Of a stretch of DNA of 64,000 nucleotides, positions 11,311 through 22,363 are shown in pieces (position 1 is the stretch's first letter; each line of letters opens with the position of its first letter). A model generated the notes under the pieces. That model made no database searches. It saw only the letters and a list, made by a program, of their open reading frames with translations, and was not told the DNA's origin. The translations under genes were made by a program, and so were the position numbers. The stretch is from contig CM026562.1 in NCBI GenBank assembly GCA_015143295.1, positions 4,068,639 to 4,132,638 of the forward strand. Reading direction: 5' to 3'. The stretch is from Tetracentron sinense (lineage: Eukaryota > Streptophyta > Magnoliopsida > Trochodendrales > Trochodendraceae).

Positions 11311-12496
11311 GTCTCACACAAATAAATAAAATAATGTTTCTCTCTCTCTCTTCCTTTCTTTGTTTTTCCACACAAATAATAAAATAATGTTGGTCTTTTT
11401 TTTTTTTTGTTAAATTGGTAAGGTTGTTCGGAGTGTTTTAAAAAAATGGATAGCCAAAGTAGGAGAAAAAAGGTGAGTTTTGGCTATTTTGGTGAGTAAA
11501 ATTTGGTGAGGTTGAATTGCCCCTCATGCGCTCTCCTCTATTCCGGTTAAAAGACAGATTTTGTGTCAAGCCCTTCTAGGCCAACCACCAAAATCCCTGC
11601 CTTTTTACTGCGAAAAGAAGAGAACGGGTAGCAAAATCTAGGAAAATAGTTAACGTACTGTTGTTCCTATTTTGTAATAGAATGGCTGGTCCTTATTGGG
11701 CCACGTCTCAATTTTAAATACTCTCCTCCTTAGGTTAATATTCACTCACCCCAAGGATTAAGCAATCCAACCATGATTTTTTTTTAAGAAAAAAAAGTAA
11801 AATCTTAGTTTTAATTTAGTTAAGCTTAATCAGGGTTAAAGAGACGTTAAAATGGACACGAGGACACGGGGTAAGATAAGAAAAGGAACCCTGGGTCCGG
11901 TAAGCCGTGCTCCAAAATCTATGTTCTATGCCTGCTTTGATTATTACCTATATAAGAGGAGGTAGAGGGATGAGACTGTTTGGATGACAATTTGCGGGCC
12001 ATTGCATTCGTTTTGGAATATATATTACCATAATACTGGGATCGGATTTGGTCTGGCCCTCGCCAAACCAAAACCGTCTGACCCACTTGTAAAGCCCTTT
12101 TAACTGCCTTTCTAACCCAAGTTATGAAATTTTAAGTCCTATAGTTAACTTAAAAACAAATATTTTTTTTCTAAAAATTAAGGTTACATGGTTAAATCCT
12201 AAGAGTTAGTGAACCTTAATCACAGTTAAAGGGTGTCAAGAGGGACACATGTTGACCTATGGGACCAAAGCCAGACTAAATCCCATTCCGCCCACACTAG
12301 GTGGTGCACTCATTAGCCACGCCACATCAGCATTAAATCATGTCTTTAGAATTACTCTGGCTGGCCAGAGTAAAATACTATGGCCCAGCCTCTCTAACTC
12401 GCACTATCCCTTTTAACTTCTTTTAATTGTAGTTAAGATTTGCTAACTCTTATGATTAAAGAATCTAGCCTTTATTTTTTAAAAATAAAAATTAAT

Positions 12497-12660
12497 TAAT
12501 GGTGGCTATGTGGTGCATCCAGGATGAACCCTCATTGAGGCCTTCCACGAAGAAGGTCACTCTGATGCTTGAAGGTGTTGTTGAGGTTTCTGTGCCTCCC
12601 TGCCCTTTTCTTTTCAGTTTTCAGTTCAATTTCTTTTTTGGAACCTTAGAAAATTTAATA
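12497..12660 (+). pseudogene. LECRK 3'-end fragment, module B
   Basis: This is a near-identical copy of the last ~45 codons of the LECRK gene (VAMWCIQDEPSLRPS, then LMLEGVVEVSVPPCP) and the start of its 3' UTR. It lacks everything upstream, and the preceding DNA is module A flank ('gaatctagcctttattttt'). The changes visible by eye are few (for example Met to Thr in 'RPSTKKV'). It cannot make a kinase. Confidence 0.9.
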
Positions 12661-13245
12661 AGCCAACTCTGAAGTTATTAATCATTAATATTTTTTAAGA
12701 ATGTATTTTCATGTAATCTATTGGGAAATGTTTAATTTATCGCCACATTTGACTCATGGAGTACTCCAAGGGTTAAGTAACATAACCTTGGTGGTTAAGT
12801 AATATGACCTTGGTGTTTAAGTATGACCTTGGTGTTTAAGAAAAAAAAAAATTAACCTTAATTTTTTTAAACTTAATCATAGTTAAAGATGTATTAAAAG
12901 GGACACGTGGACACACTGTGTAGCCTTTACAACAGGAGACGACAAACAAATATCGTTATCTTCTGGTCAATCACTAATTTTGGAGGGTCAATTAAGTTAC
13001 CGTTCAACGAATCACAAACACCCCCAAAGGATTCGATAGTTTAATCATTGAGGAGTGCTAGCCCTACTCTCATGTCATTCGTACTCTCAACATCTCAACA
13101 TGAAAGTAGACACTTTTCCAGTGAATTGCAAGGCTTTAACATAGAATTTGGATAGGTGACTGTTTCCAGATTAGAGTAGAAATGACATGAGAGTAGGGGT
13201 AGTACTCCTCTTAATCATTTTTCACAATTCAATTCAATCCCTCGC
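12661..13245. other. Module B flank
   Basis: Copy of module A 3' flank (compare 9961-10577) including a TTAACC MITE (~12750-12915) and the foldback MITE at 13047-13204. No gene. Confidence 0.7.
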
Positions 13246-13641
13246 GGCATGTGTGTGGTGTGTGTGTGTTTGCATGTGGTGTGTGTGTGTGTTTGCTTGG
13301 GTGGTGTGAGTATTCCCTTGTCTTTGCCTTCGGTCATTGCCTTGTGATATGATTGAGTTTACCAAAAAAACCAGAACCCTTTAGGGTAAGTGTTTAGTCC
13401 CACATCGGGTACCTACCCTCGCATGTTGTCCCATATAAGTTTCTTGGCGCCTCAAACGGTTGGTACCCGTTTTGAGGAGCTCTAGGGTGAAGCTTACATG
13501 TGCTGCATGTGTATGTGTGTGTGTGAGTTTGCATGTTGTGTGTGTGTGTTTGCTTGGGTGGTGTGAGTATTCCCTTGTCTTTGCCTTCAGTCATTGCCTT
13601 GTGGTATGATTGACTTTACCCAAAAAAAAAATAAAAAATAA
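13246..13641 (+). mobile_element. Poly(A)-tailed retroposon with ~14-bp target duplication
   Basis: It interrupts module B at a site that is intact in module A (~10578). Flanking direct repeats are 'attcaatccctcgc' (13232-13245) and 'attccaacccctcgc' (13642-13656). It ends in an A-rich tail (13620-13641). Internally it looks dimeric: a GT-rich block plus 'gcttgggtggtgtgagtatt' and 'attgccttgtg(a/g)tatgatt' occurs twice (13246-13372; 13500-13630), each followed by an A-run. Between them is 'agtcccacatcgg' (~13396), resembling the plant snRNA upstream element. The layout is SINE-like, but no clear tRNA-type A/B box pair was seen. Confidence 0.65.
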
Positions 13642-13656
13642 ATTCCAACCCCTCGC

Positions 13657-13890
13657 ATGTGAACCATAAAGTCATTATAAAACATAGTTATCGTACGTCT
13701 ATCAGGAAATGATCTCAAATTTACCTCTAAAGAAAGTTGTTCATTGCATCTTGATCCAACAATTTTCAAATGAGAACTTTTGCTAGTATGTTATCAATAG
13801 CCTTTTCCTGGTCATGGAAAAATAATTTCCCCTCATAGGAGTTTAGTAGCTGACTTATAAATGAAGAAAGAATGCATTAAACACACGGGG
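13657..13890. other. Module B flank up to the solo LTR
   Basis: It continues the copy of module A (compare ~10580-10765: 'accataaagtcattataaaa', 'catagttatcgtacgtctat', 'ccttttcctggtc'). Short frames here are not genes. Confidence 0.65.
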
Positions 13891-15938
13891 TGTCGTGCCC
13901 AAAAATTCCACCTAAGAGAATGTGAGATCTTGGCACGTAACTCACTCGTCAAACCATCATAACATCTTGTCATAATGCATTTAAGGCAATCTAAAATATG
14001 AACTTGAAATTTTTTCTTCAATTAACCACCATCAAATCTAAATATCTCATTTTAAAACTAAAACATAATAAATAAGTTAAATCATCCATTATGATTCTCA
14101 ACTATCAATTTAACCAAACCATAAAATCCAAAATTAATTCTATTACAATGTCTTGAATTTAAACTTAAATACTGATCATTCAATTTTCAGAAAATCGCCA
14201 ACGATCTAGATTTCATTCATCCTTGGGATAATCACCTACTGGATTTTTTTCTTTGTATTCTTCCTCTTTCCAAGGTCTTGGTGCACAAATATCAAACATA
14301 GAACCTGCCGACAACAAAGTCATCGGCTGAATAACAAGTTACTCCGCGTATTTAAACTCCTAACTAACAATTTAACAACATTAATATAAAACATAAAATA
14401 TGATTTAACAATACATGTAAGCATATAAACAATTCAGAGTGCGAAAGTAGAATTTCTAATCAATCCTTATACGTGCTCACATGTACTTATCTTTTTTATT
14501 TTATTTTACTTGTCTTTCTTGTTCATGAGTGTATCCAACAACATGCACTATGTAATAACTTAAAATAACTCTATCCTCATATATTGGGTAGAGACTAACA
14601 TATACCCTATTTACCGATATACCACATGGTTTATACATTATCCCGTGCATACGCCTTATCTACATATGATCTGGTGTATATAGCTTGTCTACACATTAGT
14701 CAGTGCGAACTACTTGTCTTGTCTTAATCTTAGGCTTGTTGGTACTCGGGCAGTACAAAATTCAATCATACAGTCATGCTTGTGTGCTTGTATACTTGTA
14801 TAATACTTATGATCTTGCTTTTTTTTTTTAATCATGTTTGTGTATATTCGATTCATGAGTGAGTATAAGTGAGCAATGATAAATTCTCGGTTAAACCACA
14901 TCTTATATTATTAATTTAGGGTTCTTAAAGAGTCATATTAACGACAATTGCTGCCATTATAATACTTTTAAACCACATAACCATGATTCCAAACTTGATT
15001 TAACCCAATAGTTACCATCCATGCAAATGATACATCATGCATCAAAATAAGGAAAATCATATTTATTATGGTTGATAAATTAAAATGTATTCAATAGAGT
15101 TTATATAGTAAGAATTATGAAATTAAATCACTCAAAATACATTAATCTCACATAAAATGTCATATGTTCAATTTAACTAAAAACCCTAATGTTACCACAA
15201 CATCACATATTTTCATCATTATCACAAACATTCCATTAATTCCACAACATCTCTTTCTCCATCATACATAATCCACAAAATAATCTATTTCCCCTTGTTG
15301 AGTCATACATAATAAATCATAATAGAAAAACTCTCTAAAATCACAAGAATCTTACATGAGAAATCTACATAATAATAATCATGCTTTAATCATTTTCTTA
15401 CTTTAGATCTTGATCATATCATTCTTATTTACATTAAAGATTATTATATTGGTAGAAAAGAATCTATATTTACTTCTCTTGATCGCTTCCCTACGATCTA
15501 TTGCTTGAGAATAGCCTTTGATCTCGATCTCCAATCGCTTTTCTTCTTCTCTAGTTGAAAGTCTCTAGAAAACCCTAGGTTTTCCCTTTTCTAGATCTCC
15601 AAACTCTTAGAAAACCTTTTCAATCCTTGACTCACGAAATAAGGTCTTTATATAGGGTTTAGAGCCCTAGAGAAGCCAAAAAGTCAGAAAAATACGTTTT
15701 TTTGAAATTTTCGTGCACGATCTCTGATCGATCGAGGCATAGGGCCAATCGATCGGACCTTGCTGGACCTGGCCGATCGATCAGTCAGATGGTTCTAATC
15801 TATCGAACCCTTTGGGTTTTAAGATCCATACATTTCACATTAATTTTATAGGCTTAATTGCATTGAAATTAAACATATATTTCTATAGAATTTAATAAAT
15901 AATACGAATGTTAAGAATGATAAATTCGGAGCTCATCA
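13891..15938 (-). mobile_element. Solo LTR, Ty3/gypsy long-LTR family, minus orientation
   Basis: On the plus strand it starts TGTCGTGCCCAAAAATTCC and ends GCTCATCA. Read on the minus strand it begins TGATGAGCTCCGAA and shares landmarks with the LTRs at 65 and 58677: an 'attatttattaaat' block, a palindromic GATCGATC cluster (15716-15815), a TATA-like 'cctatataaa' (15647-15656), and the conserved GGCTGA...GTCGGCAGGT block (14304-14336 on the complement). Flanks are CGGGG and GGGGC, a 4-bp GGGG repeat. Modules A and C lack it. Confidence 0.75.
15716..15815. repeat. Palindromic word cluster in the LTR
   Basis: Words CTGATCGATCGAGG, CCAATCGATCGGAC, GGCCGATCGATCAG and a weaker 'aatctatcgaac' lie within 100 bp, about 60-165 bp upstream of the TATA-like motif on the minus strand. 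Confidence 0.75.
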
Positions 15939-16209
15939 GGGGCAATGCTAGTTTCAAATTTCAATCGCCTCTAATGCGCTCTCCTCTTTTCCGGTTAAAA
16001 GACAAGGATTTTGTGTCAAGCCCTTCCAAGCCAACCACCAAAATCTGGTTCCTATTTTGTAATAGAATGGCCGGTCCTCATTGGGTCACACCTCAATTTT
16101 AAATACTCACCTACTGTGGTTAAGATTCAAGCACCCAAGGATTAAGCAATCTAACCATGATTTTTTTTTATAAAAAAAACCAAAATCTTAGTTTTAATTT
16201 AGTTAATCT
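15939..16209. other. Module B flank
   Basis: Matches module A 11515-11830 and module C 19100-19200 ('ttccggttaaaagacaa', 'ttttgtgtcaagcccttc', 'aatggccggtcctcattggg'). No gene. Confidence 0.65.
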
Positions 16210-17214
16210 TGTTAGTTAATATTTGCATTAGATTTTACTGTATGTTATACTGAAAACATCTAATTACAGAATGCCAAATACAATCACAGAACACAATCTA
16301 AGATAGAACATAAATAAAGGACAGTGCACTTTACTGTTTGAAGGGACTGAGGCTTGAATTGAATTCAATGTCCTTAAGACAATATTGCCCCGCACAGGTG
16401 GTCACGGCCGATGGCAAATTGTCTCCCAAGATACAACAGTCACGTCCTAGATACTACCACTAGAAACCCAAGGACACAGCGAACCTTAGATGTTTAGTAC
16501 TCTCTCTCTGGAAATGAAAATGACTTAATGCAGAAGAAGATTAAGACTAGGGAGTAGAAGATCTGGAAAATCGTTCTTCAGAAAATTGCAATAGAATTCC
16601 TTAAATAATTGAAAAGAGGAGACTGTTCTAGAAGGGTCATGTCTGTTGGGGTTTCAGTTTAAAACCAACAGACATGACTGTTGGATAATTAAACTGCTGT
16701 GTAAGTTGAATGGGCTTTGGCCCAGCCCAGCAAAAAATAAATATAGGGTCTTGGGCTAAAGGCCCACAAGAGCCAAGGCAACCAACCAAACCAAGCCAAG
16801 CCAGCCAGCCGGCCGGCGGCGCGCGCGTGTGAGAGGTTGGTTCCACCTTGGAGCATGGGCTCACTCCTTCGCAAAATTTGGGTGCCCTAAGGGCCCACCC
16901 TTTATTCCAAGGTAATGGTATATAAACCACACTATGGTTTCAATAGTTTTCCGATGTGGGACTATTTTCTCTACCATTCTTCAACTTACAATACATGTTC
17001 AAGTGGCCTACTTTGAGATGAATTTCTCATTCACCACTTCACTGTTTTGGACAAATAAATATACCACATTAATCTCCTCATGGAGGAGAACACGGATCCA
17101 CTTGGACCCGCCTCAAAATATTTGTGGGTCCCACTTATATTTTGGGTCAAAGTTTATAAAAACTGTTTTCCCAAAAACACCCAGATTTTTCCAAAACAGA
17201 TTTTTTTCCCAACA
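16210..17214 (-). mobile_element. Solo LTR, 1,005 bp, exact 5-bp target duplication AATCT
   Basis: It begins TGTTAGTTAATATT and ends TTTCCCAACA. AATCT occurs at 16205-16209 and 17215-17219. Joining the flanks restores the module A order ('tttaatttagttaa' to 'gttaaaatgg', ~11815-11855). Orientation is inferred as minus because 'agtcccacatcgg' and then 'tttatatacc' (complement of 16917-16961) point that way as an upstream element and TATA box. Small frames here, such as a Pro/Trp-rich one at 16637-16930, are probably not genes. Confidence 0.88.
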
Positions 17215-17745
17215 AATCTTAACCAGGCTTGAAGGGGTGTTAAGATGGAAACGACGACACGGGGTCAAATAAGAAAAGGAACCATAGGTCCGGTAAGATA
17301 CCACCAAGTGAACAATTTTTGTGACAGTAGAATAGCAGAATACCTATTTGAACAATTGGTGACATCAGAAGAGACATCATAAAATACCACCAAGTGAACA
17401 ATTTTTGTACAGTAAACACATTTTGAAGAAACACGTACAAGGAGAACATTTTCTTTACACCCATTTACAAAAAATAATGAGGGAGATAACCGAACAAAGA
17501 AGAGATTCCCTAGTTATTCTTTGTGTTGTATCTCTATTCTAAAGAGTATATCCATCTGCTCCAGGATCTCCATGTTGTGTGAAGATAGATGCACAAGAGC
17601 CTGAAGGTGTAAAACCAAGTGCCTCTTTCACGCCAGAGAAAAAATATCGAATGCTCCATAGTTATAGACAATGCAAGAAGGCATGTTCAGTATTTACCTT
17701 TAGTAAATGGTCCACCAGGAAACAACTGGTGGAAAAGCTGGTGGT
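17215..17745. other. End of module B and unassigned DNA before LECRK fragment C
   Basis: 17215-17300 matches module A ~11845-11910 ('gacacggggt', 'aataagaaaaggaacc'). 17300-17420 contains a direct repeat of 'ataccaccaagtgaacaatt' (17298; 17384). 17578-17745 reads open (KIDAQEPEGVKPSASF...) and joins fragment C, but I do not recognise it; no LECRK homology is visible there. Confidence 0.5.
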
Positions 17746-17992
17746 AATGGACTGGGCTTATAATTGCTAAAAAGATGGAAGACTAAGTAAGTTGGTGGAG
17801 GAGGATGAAGAGGCAAGAAGCGACATGAAGATGGTGGAGAAGCTGGTAATGGTGGCTATGTGGTGCATCCAGGATGAGCCATCACTGAGGCCTTCTATGA
17901 AGAAGGTCACTCTGATGCTTGAAGGTGTTGTTGACGTTTCTGTGCCTCCGTGCCCTTTTCTTTTCAGTTTTCAGTTCAATTTCCTTTTTTGA
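17746..17992 (+). pseudogene. LECRK 3'-end fragment, module C
   Basis: Copy of the last ~80 codons of LECRK (DWAYNC..., LVEEDEEARSDMKMVEKL, VAMWCIQDEPSLRPSMKKV). The Tyr codon after DWAYNC is TAA, a stop, and the kinase core is absent. It extends further 5' than fragment B, so B was not simply copied from C. It ends with the same Phe-rich tail and stop as the full gene, followed by 3' UTR interrupted by a Harbinger-type MITE. Confidence 0.92.
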
Positions 17993-18007
17993 TCCTCGGA
18001 AAATTTA

Positions 18008-18561
18008 GGTGGCGTTTGGTAAAACTAATCTAAAAAGTAGAGCTTATTTAAAAATTGAAATCAAATCCTCTACGGTGATAACCGGATTTGGCCCCTTGAA
18101 GTCACCACATAACCCTTATGACACCCCTTAATTACGGTTAAGATTCACCCACCCCTATGGTTCACCCACCCATCCTTATTTTTCCTTAAAAATATATATA
18201 TATAAAAAAAATTAGAAAATGTTTTTAGGATTTTTTTAATATTTAAATATTTTTTTAAAAAGGTAATATTTTTTCCTAAAAACCAAGAATGGGTGGGTGA
18301 ACCCTAAGGGTGGGTGAATCTTAACCACAGTTAACACGTGTCATAAGTGACACGTGGTGACCTCAGGGGTGATAACTTGATTTGCCAAATCCAGTTATCC
18401 GTAGAGGATTTGGTCTCTTAAAAATTATGCTTAGTTGGATTTTAAATTGTTAAGTTGAAGGTTAATTGCATGCCTTCATCTTATAGCTTTTAGAGGTAAA
18501 AACCTCCACTTCAAAAAGTAAATAAGATCTACTTTTTAGATTAGTATTACCAAACACCACC
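18008..18561. mobile_element. PIF/Harbinger (Tourist)-type MITE, target duplication TTA
   Basis: Ends are GGTGGCGTTTGGTAAAACTA on the left and, on the complement of the right, GGTGGTGTTTGGTAATACTA. The inverted repeats continue through 'atctaaaaagtaga'. TTA flanks both sides (18005-18007; 18562-18564). In the intact gene the same place reads 'gaaaatttagtatgcc' (~9968), which is the empty site. A second MITE is nested at 18062-18412. Confidence 0.88.
18062..18412. mobile_element. Foldback MITE nested in the Harbinger-type MITE
   Basis: The outer ends CAAATCCTCTACGG and CCGTAGAGGATTTGG are complementary. Pairing continues inward through 'ataaccggatttgg', 'gtcacca', 'ttatgacac', 'gattcacccaccc' and 'gggtgggtgaac' to an A/T-rich loop. 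It contains the TTAACC motifs of the dispersed family, so the two MITE families may share an origin. Confidence 0.75.
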
Positions 18562-19961
18562 TTAGTATGTTAACTCTCAAGTTATTTATCATTAATTTTT
18601 TTAAATGTATTTTCATGTAATCTATTGTAAAATGTTTAACTGACCGTCACATTTGACTATGTGGTGCTCATTGCTCCATGCCCCCTTTTAACACCCACCA
18701 ACTGTGGTTAAGATTTACTCACTCCTAAGGTTAAGCAATATAACCTTGGTTTTTAGGAAAAAAATATGGACCTTAATTTTCTTATGTTTAATCATAGTTA
18801 AATAGGTGTTAAAAGGGACACATGGACACGACATTTGATTACATAGTCAAAAGTGTGGTAGGTTAATCACTGCCCTAATCTATAATCTTCTGTTGCCGTG
18901 TAGCCTTTACAATTGGAGACAACAAACAATGATCGTTATCTTCTTGATCATGGCAACAATGTTCAACAGAGATTACTCTTGCTAATATGTTATTAATGTC
19001 CTTTTCCTGATCATGGAAGAACAATTCCCCCCAAAGGGGTTTAGTAGCCGACTTTTAATTGAAGAATAAATGCATTACACTCATGCCAGTTGCAAATTTT
19101 AATGGGCCCTAATTCACTCTCCCCTTTTTGGGTTAAAAGACAAGAATTTTGTGTCAAGTCCTTTAGGCTCACCAAAAAATTACTTGCCCTTTTACAGCCA
19201 AAATGCGGAGATTGGGGTAGAAAAATCTATGTTAGGAGCTGCACGCTCCAGAACTCCCCAAGCCCGAGCTACCCACTCCGCTCCCTCGCTCCCCGACTGG
19301 AGCCTTTGTATTTCACTCGCTCAAGCAGCAACTCCATGCCATCATACGGGACAGGGGGAGGAAGAATTGAGCTACTCATGCTTTGATTACCTAAGAGAAG
19401 GTACATGGATGAAACTGTTTGGATGTCAATTTGCAAGCCAATGTATTCGTTTTGGGATAGATAATGCCACCGAAGGGCCCGCAAACCCTAGTCCATACTA
19501 GGATGCAACTCCATGCCATCATACGGGACAGGGGGAGGAAGAATTGAGCTACTCATGCTTTGATTACCTAAGAGAAGGTACATGGATGAAACTGTTTGGA
19601 TGTCAATTTGCAAGCCAATGTATTCGTTTTGGGATAGATAATGCTACCGAAGGGCCCGCAAACCCTAGTCCATACTAGGATCCGATTTGGTTTGGCTCTA
19701 GCCACACCAAAACCGTCTGGCCCACTCGCAAAGTCCCTTTAACTGCCTTTCCTATCAGGTTACAAAATTTTAACTCCTATAATTAATTTTTTTCTAAAAA
19801 CCAAGGTCACATGGTTGAACCTTAAGGGTTAGTGAACCTTAACCACAGTTTAAGGGTGTCAAGAGGGACACTAGTTGACCTATGGGATTGAAGCCAGACG
19901 ATATCTCATCCTGCCCACACGGTGGCACACTCCTTAGAGATGCCACATCAGCATTAAATAT
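18562..19961. other. Module C flank
   Basis: Matches module A from 'ttttcatgtaatctatt' (18610) to 'ccacatcagcattaaat' (~19942), with TTAACC MITE copies (~18690-18830; ~19745-19880). It is cut by the LTR retrotransposon at 19962. Short frames on both strands are not conserved between modules. Confidence 0.65.
19328..19681 (+). repeat. 177-bp exact tandem duplication
   Basis: Two copies (19328-19504; 19505-19681) begin GCAACTCCATGCCATCATAC and end 'ccatactaggat/c'. They differ at about one position by eye ('gataatgccacc' / 'gataatgctacc'). Recent local duplication. Confidence 0.9.
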
Positions 19962-20767
19962 TGTAAAGGATAAAATTCGTAATTTAATCCGGTGTTGTGG
20001 CAAAAAGCATGTTTTCGGTGTTGAAACGGTGGATACGAGCTCATATGTGTTGTTGCAATATGTATTCGTTGTGTCTTCGACAACGAACCCGTTGTGTTCT
20101 TCACAACGAGAACTTTGTCCTCTGAACAACGAACTCGTAGTCAACAAGACAATGGTATCGTCCCCGTTGTAGACAACGGACTTATCTTGATGTCGACAAC
20201 GAGACCGACTTTTAGGACCCGATCTTCAGGAGGGGATCATTTGTCTCTGACGTTAGGTGGAAAGCACTATCTTAGCATTTATTGCTAGTCACCTCAGATG
20301 AGTTTTCGACCTAGAACCGACTTAGAGATTGTAGGCTCCCGAGAGTGCCACTTCATTCATCAGATATGTCTGACATATTTGGTAATGAGTGACTAGCTTA
20401 TGGCATGGTCATCCAAGTCATCAATGGTCATCTATGGGCACCCCAAGCTTAAATCTATAAATACCCCCGAGACTCAGTGCATCAGGGAGACGAAAAAAAA
20501 CAAGAGGAAGAAAGGCCATAAAAGCGAACTTTAAGAATGGAAAAGTGTGAAGGAATAATGTCAAGCCTCAGCATTCCAATGCTTCTCATGATTTTAATAT
20601 TCATCTTCTTCTATGTGTACTGACTTTATCATCAGAGCTTATTTCAGGGTGCACACCCGTCCCCTCTTTTGCAATCTTATTTGCAGGTATTACAGGTATT
20701 AATATTTTGATTGCTCTACGAGTCAAACAGCTATTGACAAGGGTCTAACCCAGAAAAATCCCCCACA
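19962..20767 (+). repeat. 5' LTR (806 bp)
   Basis: Begins TGTAAAGGATAAAATTCG and ends CCCCCACA. A cluster of CGTTGT/ACAACG inverted words lies at 20066-20205. A TATA box CTATAAATAC is at 20455-20464. Confidence 0.93.
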
Positions 20768-20771
20768 AAAA

Positions 20772-20787
20772 TGGCGCCGTCTGTGGG
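20772..20787 (+). other. Primer-binding site, tRNA-Asp-like
   Basis: TGGCGCCGTCTGTGGG lies four bases after the 5' LTR. The first nine bases complement the 3' end of plant tRNA-Asp; this form is common in plant gypsy elements. Confidence 0.75.
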
Positions 20788-20877
20788 AAATCTGTCTCTA
20801 AGATCACATTATACAATGTGATAAGTTGACTCCATTGCGAACCCCCAAGATCTCTTCCTTCTTTTCTCTCATTTACC

Positions 20878-21376
20878 ATGGCCGACCACTCTTCTGTTTC
20901 ACCTATGGATGAACAAGCCCCAGAACCGGAGTTATCTCAGGCAGAGCAGATCATCATGCTCCCCCAGTACCAGCAGTCCCTCCTGACGTAGCTTACCAGT
21001 CAGCAACAAGTGCTGCAAGAGCGGATCGAAGCCTGGTCACAAGGCTTAAATAAATCAAACCGAGCACTTCTCCAGGGCAACAATCCGCAAGCTACAGAGC
21101 AGCGTCCCTCTAGGAGAGCTGACCCAGTAATGTTCAATGCCCGCCCTTTCGCTATCATGTGAGCTATAGAAGATGATCCAAACTTTGAGTGGCCAACTCG
21201 AGTCAGCTGGGATGTCACTAGAGGGCCGCGAGCGCAGCAGTACTGCCAGTACCACAAGAGCCATGGTCATACGACCAATCGCTGCTGTGATCTGAAAGCA
21301 TATCTGGAAGGCTTAGCGTGAGAAGGTTTCCTAGCCAAGTTTGGGCTTCCTGCTGATGAGTCGGAGAATCCGTGAA
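20878..21376 (+). pseudogene. Decayed gag remnant
   Basis: It starts with ATG at 20878 (MADHSSVSPMDEQAPE...) and holds one frame with at least three in-frame stops (near 20989, 21161 and 21319). Its best landmark is CQYHKSHGHTTNRCCDLK (~21244-21297), the Cys/His box of plant gypsy gag proteins, followed by AYLEGLA and, after a stop, FLAKFG. Upstream stretches fit the Gln-rich part of such gags. The rest of gag and all of pol are missing. It cannot encode a working capsid protein. Confidence 0.7.
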
Positions 21377-22363
21377 TTAAAAACGTCGCTGGTTGCTTAT
21401 GCCCTATTGATTGGATCAGTTGGTGTGGGGCTTGCACATATGTTTGCTTCCCTTTCTAGTTACCAATGCAATGATAACACTAAAGATTTTCTTTTGGTTT
21501 TATATTGCAAATCTCATGAATCCTGCTTTATATGTGCAACATGTACAATCTAGAATCCTATCCTCATTACAGACGTACGGAAGAAATGACGCACGAACAA
21601 ATCCTTTGACATTCTAACTTATGATAAAAGCCTTGTATCTGTTGTCATGACGAGCTCGTTCACGTTGTACGTTTTCGATGTCTGGTATCTTCATGCATAT
21701 CACAACGAGGTTCATGTCTGCCATGATATCAGTATTGGCAGAATTAAGAAATGATGAAATTAATGAAGTTCGGAGTCGTATCAATGTGAATTAAATTTCA
21801 AACGGCTCCGAAGTGAATTAAATTTCAAAACACGCAAGGAAAGGAATGAAAGATCAAAAGTATGACTCGATGCCTGTGACAAATCTCTTAAAGCAAACGT
21901 AATGCCAAGACAAGAAAATGTCAATGCCTTACTCCAGAGAGCTCTAATAATGAGTGATATAAAGTTTTTTAGTGCTTAAATGCCTTAGCCAAAAGTATAT
22001 TCCAGTGTCTTCCATGACTCACGTATCTCAGCAAGGAAAACAACGCGTTAAGGTCAGTACAAAACGAACTCAAGGTTAATGCATGTAAAATACATATCAT
22101 GATATAATTTCTTGTTGTCTACCTTAGTGGTTATGGACGTGCATGCCTTATGAAATATGAATTATGCAATTAGCTGAATTATGCAATTTATCTATTATTC
22201 GTTGTGTATACTTGGAAGAAAGTGCTAACAAATGCAGTACAAAAAATGAGGTAATATGCCAAAATATCAAAAGGAGAATGGATATATTATCCAAAGAGGA
22301 CAATGGGTCTTGAGCAAAAAAGCCAACGAGTATCATTCATTTACAAAGAAAGTACAACGTATA
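21377..22363. other. Spacer inside the LTR retrotransposon
   Basis: Non-coding sequence between the gag remnant and the 3' end of the antisense gene. A few CGTTGT/ACAACG words (21655-21715) recall those in the LTR. Nothing else recognised. Confidence 0.5.

Larger units (their letters stand above)
9961..12496. other. 3' flank of the LECRK gene, module A of a triplicated segment
   Basis: No gene is seen. This flank is repeated, with insertions, after the two downstream LECRK fragments. Shared blocks in order: 'ttttcatgtaatctattg' (10060), 'tagcctttacaac' (10251), a foldback MITE (10392-10545), 'cctggtcgtgg' (10720), 'ttccggttaaaagacag' (11541), 'actgtttggatga' (11970), 'ccacatcagcattaaat' (12321) and 'ttactctggctggccagag' (12352). 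It is the least interrupted copy and serves as the empty-site reference for insertions in modules B and C. Confidence 0.75.

Noticed and set aside
19090..19501. Two overlapping open frames of ~100 codons
   Set aside because: Located in the repeated module flank; not preserved in module A or B and disturbed by the 177-bp duplication.
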